Shown: positions 55,705 through 64,000 of the stretch, piece by piece
Position numbering within the stretch: position 1 is the stretch's first letter
Layout of the letters: the number at the start of each line of letters is the position of its first letter
Source of the DNA: Heterohyrax brucei
Lineage: Eukaryota; Chordata; Mammalia; Hyracoidea; Procaviidae
Direction: 5' to 3'
Length of the DNA stretch: 64,000 nt
Assembly (NCBI GenBank): GCA_028571685.1
Contig: CM053143.1
Coordinates: 2,919,501 to 2,983,500 of the forward strand
The notes under the pieces: model-generated
Database searches by the model: none
Told to the model about the DNA's origin: nothing
What the model saw: only the letters and a program-made list of their open reading frames with translations
Translations under genes and position numbers: made by a program

Positions 55705-55867
55705 TTTTTAATCCTGCCCTCTTCTCAGAGCCCACTTAAAGTTCCCTGGCCTAACCCTAAGAGGAAAGAAGAAAGGCCCGCTCTTCTCTATGATAGCAGA
55801 ACGGACACTTAACACTCTTAAGATGCTCCTTGGTTTGCCTTTAATATAAATGTTCTAATGCTAGTAA

Positions 55868-56084
55868 AAAGCAGCCTTGGAGGTTGCAACAACTAACTAC
55901 TTGGCTACTAACTAAAAGGTTGACGGTTCAAACCCACTCATCAGTTCTGTGGGAGAAAGACTTGGTGATTCTCTTCTGTAAAGATTACAGATGAGAAAAG
56001 CCCCTGAAGAAGTTCTATTCTGTCATGTGGGATCTCAAGAGTTGGAATCTGTCTGACAAAATCCAACAGTAACATCAGCAGCAG
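55868..56084 (+). mobile_element. AfroSINE, long type, diverged
   Basis: gcagccttggaggttgcaac, ctaactaaaaggttgacggt, tcaaacccactcatcagttc, the insert gagaaagacttggtgattct and aaagattacagatgagaaaa, gaagttctattctgtcatgt and gagttggaatctgtctgaca. Confidence 0.85.
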
Positions 56085-57415
56085 TGCTCTGCTTTCAAAC
56101 ATCCCTTCTCCACCACTCATGTCTAACCCACATCTTGCAAAACAGGCACACAGCCCAGATCTGGCAAATCATGGCAACATAGGCTCCTAGTTGAAACTGC
56201 CCATTCTATTCCTCTCAAAACTTGGGCCCTTAGGCAAAAGGGAATGAAAGTTTGAAGAGAAAAGCATTAGTACTCTCTACAGGTTTTCTTCGCTCATACC
56301 TGTGGAAGTACGCATACGCAAACATACAGAAGCATACACCCACAGAGCATTAGCAACAGAAAGAGTAACGGTAAGGCAGTCATATGCTTTCTGTTACGGG
56401 ACCAACAAGGAATGACTTTGGTAAAGTCTAAGTCTGATAGATGTCTACTTGAGAATTTTTGTGTCTGAAATGCAAGAGAAATATTTTATCAGAATGATGG
56501 ACAGACAATATAGTCAAAATTCACGATGCTCTTAAACATGATTATGTAAGGTTACATGAGTAAGATCACCCAAACATTTCCTTTCAGCTCTTATTAGCTA
56601 CCGGCTAATGTTGTCACATGAAACCAAGAACAAGCGGACTAAATTTTCTAGTTGCGACATGGGATAAAGTAGTTAAATAAGACGGAGAGGCTATATTTAT
56701 TTCCCATAGAAGAAACTGCAGTGATGGAGAAATAATACACACTTGTGTACAGGTTCTGAATGTGGCAGTCTGGGAAAAAGTTACTATAATGATGGCATTC
56801 TTCCATCAAAACATAAACCCACAATGGCTCTGTGACCAGAACTGGTGTACATGGAGGAAATACGGCAAAAATAAGAAAGCTCTTCCAGTGGACACGTATG
56901 CATGAGAGGACAGCAGATAGATCAGACAGACAGACAGACAGACAGATGATAGACAGGCCTTGCTTAACACTTGCTTAACAGCTGTCATGAAATTTATGGT
57001 TTCTGTTTGCTAATTTCCCCGTCTTTGCAATGATGTACGGTGGCTCACACTGTAGTAATTTTCTTTTTGTTTGTTAGTAGATTTATTCTGTAGAACAGCA
57101 GAATCTAACCAGGAGAGAATATGAATTCAAGATTCATTTTGCAGTCTTTGTAACCGTTCCATCCATTCCATCATCATTTCTATGCGAATGTAACTGTCCA
57201 ACATCAAGTTACACTTGCTACTTGTAGTACATTTCTACACAGTGGCCCCAACAGTATCTCAAACTATGTCAACAATCCTTCCACGATCTTTACCTGATTA
57301 CTGTCATCACTGACCCCGCAATAGGTCATACTCTAAGTGAAACATTTCTGTATGTTTTTGGTCCTTCCCCCTCATTCACTGACCTTCTACCACCACCAGT
57401 CCCAAACTCATAACA
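56085..57415. other. No recognised gene; GACA microsatellite at 56928-56948
   Basis: Unique-looking sequence with short chance frames only. A (GACA)n microsatellite (cagacagacagacagacaga) lies near 56928-56948 next to GATA-type words. Confidence 0.5.
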
Positions 57416-57565
57416 AGCTGATTGCTGTTGAGTTGATTCCAATTGACAGCAAACCCAAGGAACAGAACTCTCCCACAGAGTTTCCCAAAAGATGCTGGTA
57501 ATTTGAACAGCCAACCTCTTGGTTAGCAGCTTAGCACTTAGCCACTATACCACCAGGGCTCCGAT
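57416..57565 (-). mobile_element. AfroSINE
   Basis: Reverse copy: gattgctgttgagttgattc, gaactctcccacagagtttc, atttgaacagccaacctctt and gccactataccaccagggct. Confidence 0.93.
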
Positions 57566-57652
57566 AAACCAGTAGAGGTTCTGCAGCTGTACTTCAGTCA
57601 TGTCTCCAGCATCCCTTCTTTCCCTCCTTTACTAGGCCACCCTTTCATTATT

Positions 57653-57671
57653 ACAAAAAAAAAAAAAAAAT
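57653..57671 (+). repeat. Poly-A run
   Basis: About 18 A residues followed by TCCTGC. Confidence 0.85.
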
Positions 57672-58256
57672 CCTGCAACCATTCCAACTGCCTTCAATTT
57701 CTTTTCAAATCTATTATGCATGTCATTAGCTAGAATTCTCACCCTGAAATATAGATTAATACATGATACTGTCTGACAACAAAACTGCCTCTAACACCAC
57801 AGGAAATGAAATCCACATCTATCCAAGTTTTTCACAATTTGATACTATCCACCACTGCAGCATAATCCCTTACTATACCTCCAAGAAAACTCATTTTCTG
57901 GAGAAACTCATCATTCTCAAATCATGTCCTACATTTTCTACCTCCAGACTCACTTTTTGTGAAGTGATTCTTCCTCTATTATCCATTTAGTATCATTTTA
58001 ACTAACTTTCTCTTAGTGTTTATTGGATTCTAGTCAGCTGCTGAAGTCTTACATATTCTTGAAGGTACAACACACATTGCATTCCCATACTTCTCTTGAT
58101 TAGTACCAATACTTTTACACTTTAAAACATGTATCACTTCTTATTTATAACACACGACAATAGCAGACACTACCGTCTACACAACTCCAGTGCACACTCT
58201 ACTCCTTCCTTCAAACAGAAGCAATTTTTTAGATTAATCAATCAGTATGTACCTTA
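57672..58256. other. Pyrimidine-rich; possible L2 relic
   Basis: Text such as ctacctccagactcactttt and gtgattcttcctctattatc around 57930-58060 has the composition of old L2 3' ends but is not diagnostic. The plus frame 57763-57990 shows no domain. Confidence 0.35.
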
Positions 58257-58329
58257 TTCACTATTCATCCAAGGCTGCCTCTTGGGGCCACAAACTGGCC
58301 CCCAAAGGCAATCTTGGATGAATAATAAA
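58257..58329 (-). other. 73-nt near-perfect hairpin (pre-miRNA-like)
   Basis: Two 34-nt arms (58257-58290 and 58296-58329) match as inverted repeats at 28 of 34 positions, around a 5-nt loop caaac. The arm core is attcatccaag, then tgcct and ggggcca. If the minus strand is transcribed, four of the six mismatches become G-U wobble pairs, giving only two true mismatches; the plus strand folds less well. Size and stem match animal pre-miRNAs, but small MITE remnants can look the same. No expression evidence. I do not recognise it as a named miRNA. Confidence 0.5.
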
Positions 58330-58500
58330 GTCAGTGTGGTTCTTCTTCCCTTTGCCAGTGTTTGAAGTACATGTACAGAGAAACCAACCACAACACCTGG
58401 CAAATCTTATTTTCTGGTCTTACAGAAAGTTCTTCAAAGCGTACCTCAAAATGTTACCAATTTGGGGGGTTATTTTTTTCTTGCCATCACAAAAATACAA

Positions 58501-58661
58501 AGAAACTGATGCTGCCAAGTCGGGTCCGATTCATAGAGACCCCAGAGATCAGTGTAGGACTCCCCCATAGAGTTTCCAAAGAGCACCTGGAAGATTTGAA
58601 CTGTCGACCTTTCAGTTAGCAGATGGACCACTTAACCCACTATGCCACCAGGGTTTCCTGC
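58501..58661 (-). mobile_element. AfroSINE
   Basis: Reverse copy: ctgatgctgccaagtcgggt, ccgattcatagagaccccag, tagagtttccaaagagcacc, gatttgaactgtcgaccttt and ctatgccaccagggtttcct. Little diverged from the family. Confidence 0.95.
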
Positions 58662-58691
58662 CATCACAGACAGGACAGGAACTGAGTTACA

Positions 58692-59115
58692 GTTGTAGTT
58701 ATTAGGTACTGTCAACTCAGTCCCAAAGCACCTCTATGCACAAGAGAACAAAACACAGCCTAGTCCTGTGCCAGCCTCACAGTTGTTGCTATTCTGGAGA
58801 CTACTGTTAAAGTTACTGTGTCAACCCATCTCACTGGAGGTCATCTTTTTTTTTTTGATGATCCTCTACTTCCACAAGCATGATGTCCTTCCTTGTCCAG
58901 GGACAGTCCCTACTGACAACATATACAAAGTATGTGAGACGAAGTCTTGCTACATTTGCTTCTAAGGAGCATTCTGGCTGCACTTCTTCAAAGACAGATG
59001 TGCTCACTGTTCTGGGAGTCCATGGATAGTCAAAGTTCTCGGAGAACACCACAATTCAAAGATGTCATTCCGTCAGTTTTTCTTATTCTCAGTTATCCAG
59101 CTACTTATTCTCAGG
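58692..59115 (-). mobile_element. RTE LINE 3' end
   Basis: Minus-strand RTE: the plus strand reads ttgctattctggagactact, cttccacaagcatgatgtcc, cttgtccagggacagtccct, atatacaaagtatgtgagac, cttctaaggagcattctggc and gagaacaccacaattcaaag, the complement of the RTE C-terminal and 3' region. A pre-terminal segment corresponding to 5997-6100 appears partly deleted (poly-T at 58848-58857). Confidence 0.85.
58831..59052 (-). pseudogene. RTE polyprotein C-terminal fragment
   Basis: The minus frame of 73 codons contains VSTSVFEEVQPECSLEANVA, corresponding in nucleotide sequence to the C-terminal RTE region downstream of RT. In the ancestral frame, this region reads through ...MLLRSKD-type text; here it is read in another frame, so the protein is not preserved. 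Confidence 0.65.
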
Positions 59116-59690
59116 CCCAGTTTTGCAGACGTAGGATAGAAAGGCAGCTGGGAAGCATGTACGTGAGTGGCTTCAGGTGATATCTACAAAACCGAGTTAA
59201 AACAAACTCATGAGGTCATTTATACCAACGTAGAGAATAGTGATGCCTGTTCTTCCTGCAATCCCTTTTAATGGGTCCTTGAAAACATTCTCCATGGAAA
59301 ATACATTTTCCGATACACTGATGGGTCTGTAAGGTCATTATCAATAAATAAAAATATTGGCTTTCTTTTTGGTTATGTGGCCATGCAATCAGGAATATTT
59401 GTATTGTTTTAAAAAAATGTGTCTCCTTAAAATTTTATCAAACAGTTTTCACTGGCATTGTAATACTGATGTAAGAAACTGACATTAGCTTTGAATGCTA
59501 TATTTGCAATAGTGCAATATGAAAAATGAATTTGCAGTCTGATGAAAGGGTTAATCTGTTGACCATCCCAACTCTTCGGAATAAATGATTAACAATTATT
59601 TATATTGTCCCTGGTAAAAATACGTAGTCAGAGTATGATTCAGAAAATTAACAACAGAGCAATCTACACATAACCAGTTATAGGAATACT
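59116..59690. other. No recognised gene or repeat
   Basis: AT-rich sequence without notable frames. Confidence 0.4.
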
Positions 59691-59699
59691 GTACTTCTG

Positions 59700-59872
59700 T
59701 CTTTACCATATTCTAGCAGAGATGACATTTTATTGCAATTGCCTGCTACTATAGTCTGCTTGCTTCCAGACAATGAGTTGCTTCAGGTGATGAGAATTTT
59801 ACTAACTGCTGCTGCAGCCCTAATACCTGCTGCAAAGCTCAATAAATTTTTGTCGAATGTAGGATAAATGAG
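59700..59872 (+). mobile_element. L2/MIR-type 3' relic
   Basis: tctgcttgcttccagacaat and taatacctgctgcaaagctc followed by aataaatttttgtcgaatgt, matching the common L2 3' end ('gtgctcaataaatatttgttgaatga'). Confidence 0.5.
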
Positions 59873-60045
59873 TCAATAATAAGATCATATTAATTCTATT
59901 GTAAACAGAAGGCAGAGAGAAAACTCTCAACATTTCTAATCCTCAACATTTTTTTTAAAGAGAAACTATCAAGGTTTGATCATCTTAAATTTTTAATATC
60001 AAAATGTTTACTTCATTTAGCATGTTTAACATTCCCATAAAGCCC

Positions 60046-60210
60046 TGGAAACCCTGATGACATAACAGGGAAGCGTCATGGCTGCTAACCAAAAGGTCGG
60101 CAGTTCAAATCCACTAGGCACTCCCTGGAAACTCTATGGGGCAGTTCTACTCCGTCTACAGGGTCTCTATGAGGGAAACTGACTCCAGGACAGTGGATTT
60201 CCTTTTTTAT
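60046..60210 (+). mobile_element. AfroSINE
   Basis: tggaaaccctgatgacataa, gctaaccaaaaggtcggcag, ttcaaatccactaggcactc, ggaaactctatggggcagtt and gagggaaactgactccagga with a T-rich tail. A second SINE follows directly. Confidence 0.95.
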
Positions 60211-60394
60211 AAGCCCTGGTATTCCACTTGGCTGCTAACCAGAAGGTCTGTGGTTTGAACACACCACGTGGCTTACTGGGAGAAAAGACCTGATGATTTG
60301 CTCCCACATAGACTATAGACTAGGAAACCCTATGGAGTAGTTTTTCTGTCATACAGCATTGGTTTGAGCTGGAAGAGACTCAAGGTCACACATT
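60211..60394 (+). mobile_element. AfroSINE, long type, in tandem
   Basis: Starts at ataagccctggtattccact, joined to the T-rich tail of the previous SINE. ctaaccagaaggtctgtggt, the insert gagaaaagacctgatgattt and ctcccacatagactatagac, gaaaccctatggagtagttt and ggtttgagctggaagagact. Confidence 0.88.
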
Positions 60395-60896
60395 AAATTT
60401 TTCTTCACTGGCCCTTGTTTCCTCCAAAAGAAACTCAGATATTTTGGTGAGGAATAGGCACTACTGTAAGCTATACAGACTTATTACCCATTCACTTCGA
60501 AATGCTATTTGTTTTCATAAAACTTTGTCTTCACAAAACTCTCTATGTAATATGTAGATTATTCACGCCAGAAAAGAAACAAACAAAAAAGAATACAAAC
60601 ACAGAGAAATTTTCCACTAAAAACTTGGCCTCCTAAGGACACCTACATTGCTGACATCATAAAGCTGGCAAAATGTATGATAATCAATTGAAAGTAAGTT
60701 TGTAAAGCAGAAGATTAGAACCCTACTAACTGACTCCTACTTGACTTTTTTTCTGTATTTAGTCAATCTACATACACAAAAATACCATCATATACTATTC
60801 TATATCTCAGTTCTTTCACCACATACCTTTAACAAAGATGAAATACTGAAAAACATACTTCAGCATACTTGAATACCAAAGTAGTTGTGTAGACTA
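60395..60896. other. No recognised gene or repeat
   Basis: AT-rich, no frames of note. Confidence 0.4.
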
Positions 60897-60990
60897 TGCA
60901 CGTACACATGCATGTTTGTATGTATATGTGTGTGTCCATGTGTGTGCATATACATGTATATACACACACACACACGTACATACATATATA
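60897..60990 (+). repeat. Alternating purine-pyrimidine tract, partly palindromic
   Basis: tgtatgtatatgtgtgtgtc, then catatacatgtatatacaca with cacacacacgtacatacata. Mixed TG/TA then CA/TA units make an imperfect inverted repeat, with Z-DNA and cruciform potential. An AfroSINE follows immediately. Confidence 0.85.
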
Positions 60991-61157
60991 CATGGAAACC
61001 CTGGTGGCAGAGCAGGTTAATTGCTATGTCTCCTAACCAAAAGGTCGATAATCCAAATCTGCCAAGCACTCCTTGGAAAATGTATGGGGCAATTCTACTC
61101 TGGCCTCTAGGGTCACTATGAGTTGGACTCAACTCGATGGCAGTGGTTTTGGTTTGT
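60991..61157 (+). mobile_element. AfroSINE
   Basis: atggaaaccctggtggcaga, cctaaccaaaaggtcgataa, aatctgccaagcactccttg, gtatggggcaattctactct, gagttggactcaactcgatg and gcagtggttttggttt. The minus frame 60860-61165 is its shadow. Confidence 0.95.
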
Positions 61158-61222
61158 ACACACAAACCTCACCCTCATAGCTTCCTTCATATTGCTGGTT
61201 ATCCTGGCTCAAACTGAAACAA

Positions 61223-61348
61223 ACAGACCCATTGCCAATGAGTTGATTCAGACTCACAGTGGTCCTGTAAAGCAGAGCAGAAAGGCCCTATGTGGCTTTT
61301 AAGGCTAAAGCTTTAAGGAAGCAGACTACCAAATCTTTTTCTTGTTGT
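61223..61348 (-). mobile_element. AfroSINE, long type, head lost
   Basis: Reverse fragment: ttgccaatgagttgattcag, actcacagtggtcctgtaaa, gctaaagctttaaggaagca and gactaccaaatctttttctt. Confidence 0.8.
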
Positions 61349-61371
61349 ATCCTGGTTAGGCTATTGTGATG

Positions 61372-61985
61372 GTTAAGGCTGTGTCACCTTGGCTGTGCCC
61401 AAATTTTCAGTAGCTTGGCTGTTATGATCCAGTTTGCCAGCTGTGTAACGATGCAATCATTTTGATAATCACATCTGGTATAATGTGATCACCCCATGGT
61501 GAGAACTATTGTGAGCAGCCAAACAACTAAAAGGGAGTTTCCTTTGGGGTGTGTCATGCATCCAATATAGGTAGACTTTTCTGGTAAGACTGGTTGGCTT
61601 TTGCTTGCTCTGCATCCTGTAGCTGGCTCATGTTCACTTGGCCTTTGATTCCTGGGACTTGAGCTAGCAGTTTACCTGTTTTCTTGTATGCTAATCTTGG
61701 GATTCCGTAGCCTCCACAGTCTGTGAACTAGAGGCCTGTTGTCTGGCCTTTAGATCCTGGGTTCACAAGCCCCTGAAGCTATATGAGTCAGGAGAAGCCT
61801 CCAGCCTGACCCACAGAGTTCAGACTTTCCAGCCCCTACAACCGTGTGAGCCATTTCCTTAATATAAATCTCTCTATGAGTCGGATCTGACTTGACGGCA
61901 CTTGGCTTGGCTGGCTATACATATGTATTTATATGCTGCACTAGTTTTGTTTCTCTAGAGAACTCAGCCTGAGACAACTGGGAAA
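61372..61985 (+). mobile_element. Unnamed LTR-like repeat, near complete
   Basis: About 610 bp. The start tgatggttaaggctgtgtca, the middle tgggactctgag-like cttgagctagcagtttacct and gagaagcctccagcctgacc, a TATAAA-like cttaatataaatctct, and the end tctctagagaactcagcctg. The 3' part repeats 2845-3054 in the same order. I regard it as ERVL-related by its ends but cannot name the family. A piece of SINE/RTE tail (gagtcggatctgacttgacg) is embedded near 61877-61912. Confidence 0.6.
61877..61912 (+). mobile_element. SINE/RTE tail fragment embedded in LTR-like repeat
   Basis: gagtcggatctgacttgacg followed by gcacttggcttggc, the terminal part shared by AfroSINE and RTE. The 2845-3054 copy lacks it (it reads ataaatatttctctctgcac at the matching place), so it was added after the two copies diverged. 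Confidence 0.7.
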
Positions 61986-63223
61986 ACAGTACAATCTAAA
62001 GTGCATCTGACTTGTTTTCTTCTTTGTAATAATATCAGTCTTCAAAAGCATAAATACACAGCTTATTCTATCTTTTTACTCATAGAAGAAAAGTGAAGAA
62101 CAAGAGGAAATCTGTGGGGAAATAAGTTAAATATCTCAGCAGAGTTGGTCCTCTGTTAAAGACACAGCTAAAATACTAATTCAGATTCCTAGACTCTTTC
62201 AAACTTGAATAAACACTTAAAAGGGAACAGTTTAAATTATTAAAATGCATTTTATGTAGGTACATTTGTATCTTAATACCACTGTACTCAAGGTGCCATG
62301 GAAAACAGCTAATACTCTTATTTAAAAACAACATCAACAACAACAAAAAAAAAAACAACTTAAACTTTCCAGACCCTGTCAGGAAAAAAATTATTTGGCC
62401 TTACAACAGTTTACAGAAAGTCTGAGGAACAATGGATTCAAATGGCAGGGTGAACAAAACTAATCAGAAAAACTCCTCTTAATATATAACACTGCTTTAA
62501 ATGTAGTTCTGAATCATCATAAAAATAAGACAATTCTTTGGGAGGGCAGAAAAGCATAAGAGGTCAAGATTTCAGGGACCTGCAGCTTTACGGTATCTGC
62601 TAAGTTGGGGACAGGCAGTGTTTAACAGCCCACAATCAGCACAGGAGATCCCCAAGGCTTATTATAATCCTGTGCCTTCTTCTTACCCCTCCCAACCACA
62701 TCTCCCCCGCTTTAAAACCCAACACTGAGTGACAGACTAACAGCATGGAACAACATTGGTCAAACAGACTTCTCAGTAGCTAGAAGACAGTGTAACGATA
62801 GCATCCAGGTGTTGAGAAAAAAATAAATTCCTATGTGTTGTCTGACTAGCATTTAAGAAAAGAACTGAAATAGAGAAATTTTAAAAGCAAACAAGAACTC
62901 AGTATTTACTGCCATACGACTTAAGACAACTTTTGAAGACTGCTGTGTGCTTCAGAAAGAAATAAAATAATTTTTGAGCAAGGAGAAATGTTTAGCACCA
63001 AAAGCAGATAAATGAGTAAAGCCATACAAAACGGTGATTACACAAATTAAGAAAAAATGTCTTCTGGTGGCTTTCAAAAACAACATTAAAAATTGATTTT
63101 TCAATAACCATAGCATACAAATCAGGAGCAGGGATAACTGTAGTGAAAATCAGAATCAGCTTTCACACAAAAGGTTAAAACTATCTACCCCCACACAGTA
63201 ACTGCACAGTTTCATTTGTTGTT
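61986..63223. other. No recognised gene; (CAA)n at 62329-62358
   Basis: AT-rich sequence. A (CAA)n/A(n) run lies at 62329-62358. The minus frame 62176-62358 reads through it and shows no domain. Confidence 0.45.
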
Positions 63224-64000
63224 TTATTTTTATTTTTATTTTTTACTGTGATTGAAAGTATAAAATCCACATTAAATTTGCATGCCCACCTATCTGTACC
63301 TCCTTCTGCTCTCCTTGCCTGGTGACAGCAGACTCTTCCTCACTACTCTATACATGACATATCCTCTTAACAAAACACTGTCCCTTTCTCTGAACCCTCT
63401 CCTCTCTCCTCCAGTAAGAGGCCAGTAGGACAGCATCCTATAAATGCAAAGAACCACGAGGTGCACACACCATATGGTCACACCGTGTCCCCAAAGCCAA
63501 TCCATTTCTCTGCAGAGAGTTGACCTAAGTAATGATTTCTAGTCAGGGAACGCAGCAGATCTAGGCGGCATGGTCCCAGGGGAACTCTCAGGCCTTCAGA
63601 CCAACTGTGGTCTTTTAGTGGAGTTCCTGAGGTGCACCCCTCTTTTTCTCATGTTGCCACTGGGACTCAACATTGTGTGCCCCATGCTGGCTGCCTCTGG
63701 TGGTGGCCAGGCACTGTCTGGCTCTTCTGGTCACATGTTGATACAGTCACCCATTCCCATGGGTCCTTGTGTCTTCTGGGCACTCTTTCCCTCATATTTT
63801 TGTCATCCTTAGTGACCATCAGTTCTGGCTGAGTTGGGAACATTTGGTGTACCTCACATGGCAGCTTGCTAGCTTTTAAGACCCCAGACGCCACTCACCA
63901 AGATGGGGTAGAGAAGACTCTCTCAGCAATAGGCTAATTATGCCAGTTGGCCTAGATGTCCCCTCAGACCATTGTCCCCAGACCCCCACCCCTGCTACTC
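63224..64000 (-). mobile_element. L1 3' end, continues past the window
   Basis: Minus-strand L1 3'UTR. Starts with a T/A-rich tail complement (tttatttttatttttatttt), then repeats the 3'UTR landmarks of 36997-37760 in order: aatttgcatgcccacctatc, ggccagtaggacagcatcct, agtggagttcctgaggtgca, gctagcttttaagaccccag and gccagttggcctagatgtcc. Whether ORF2 follows lies beyond the window. The frames 63570-63832 on the plus strand are antisense chance frames. Confidence 0.92.

Noticed and set aside
60897-60990. CRISPR-like or tandem array
   Set aside because: Only simple TG/CA/TA units with no spacer structure; mammalian DNA.

Overview
This window is mammalian nuclear DNA, most likely from an afrotherian and probably an elephant or close relative. 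The main evidence is about 33 full or partial copies of the tRNA-derived AfroSINE (5' text like accctggtggcatagtggtt, a B box like gcagttcaaatcc, 3' text like ctatgagttggaatcgactc). BovB/RTE-type LINE pieces and a full-length L1 lineage fit this. The host assignment rests on recognising these families, not on a search. I found no host gene exon, RNA gene, CpG island, CRISPR array or prokaryotic feature. The open frames are short, overlap on both strands and mostly lie inside transposon relics. The window looks intergenic or deep intronic.

Layout. 0-11 kb: an AfroSINE beside a solo MaLR-like LTR, the 3' end of an unnamed LTR-like repeat, then a decayed RTE element (about 3.07-6.17 kb) whose 3' part is broken by another LTR; AfroSINEs and an ancient L1 tail follow. 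11.0-13.7 kb: the 5' half only of a minus-strand L1. 13.7-18.7 kb: old L1, RTE and SINE fragments. 18.7-28.8 kb: a near-full-length plus-strand L1, a 5'-truncated L1 in its tail, and a facing minus-strand L1. 28.8-37 kb: a mariner-derived inverted-repeat element, MER5A, MIR/L2 relics and many AfroSINEs. 37.0-45.1 kb: a full-length minus-strand L1 with a nested L1 3' end and a nested solo LTR whose 5-bp target duplication is visible. 45.1-50.3 kb: L2/MIR, a 125-bp direct repeat, and an ERVL-MaLR provirus bracketed by a 300-bp host duplication. 50.3-63.2 kb: AfroSINEs, a second mariner-derived element, an RTE 3' end, a second copy of the unnamed LTR-like repeat, and a 73-nt near-perfect hairpin. 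63.2 kb to the end: the 3' end of another minus-strand L1.

The pieces work together only as transposon biology. L1 and RTE encoded the endonuclease and reverse transcriptase for copying; AfroSINE carries an RTE-like 3' end and was probably moved by RTE; the mariner elements are deletion derivatives moved in trans. Every coding copy I checked carries stops or frameshifts, so I infer no active autonomous element here. The observations most worth follow-up are the duplication around the MaLR provirus, the pre-miRNA-sized hairpin at 58.3 kb, and two mariner elements that share one rearranged, fold-back architecture. I did not find an undescribed biological system.
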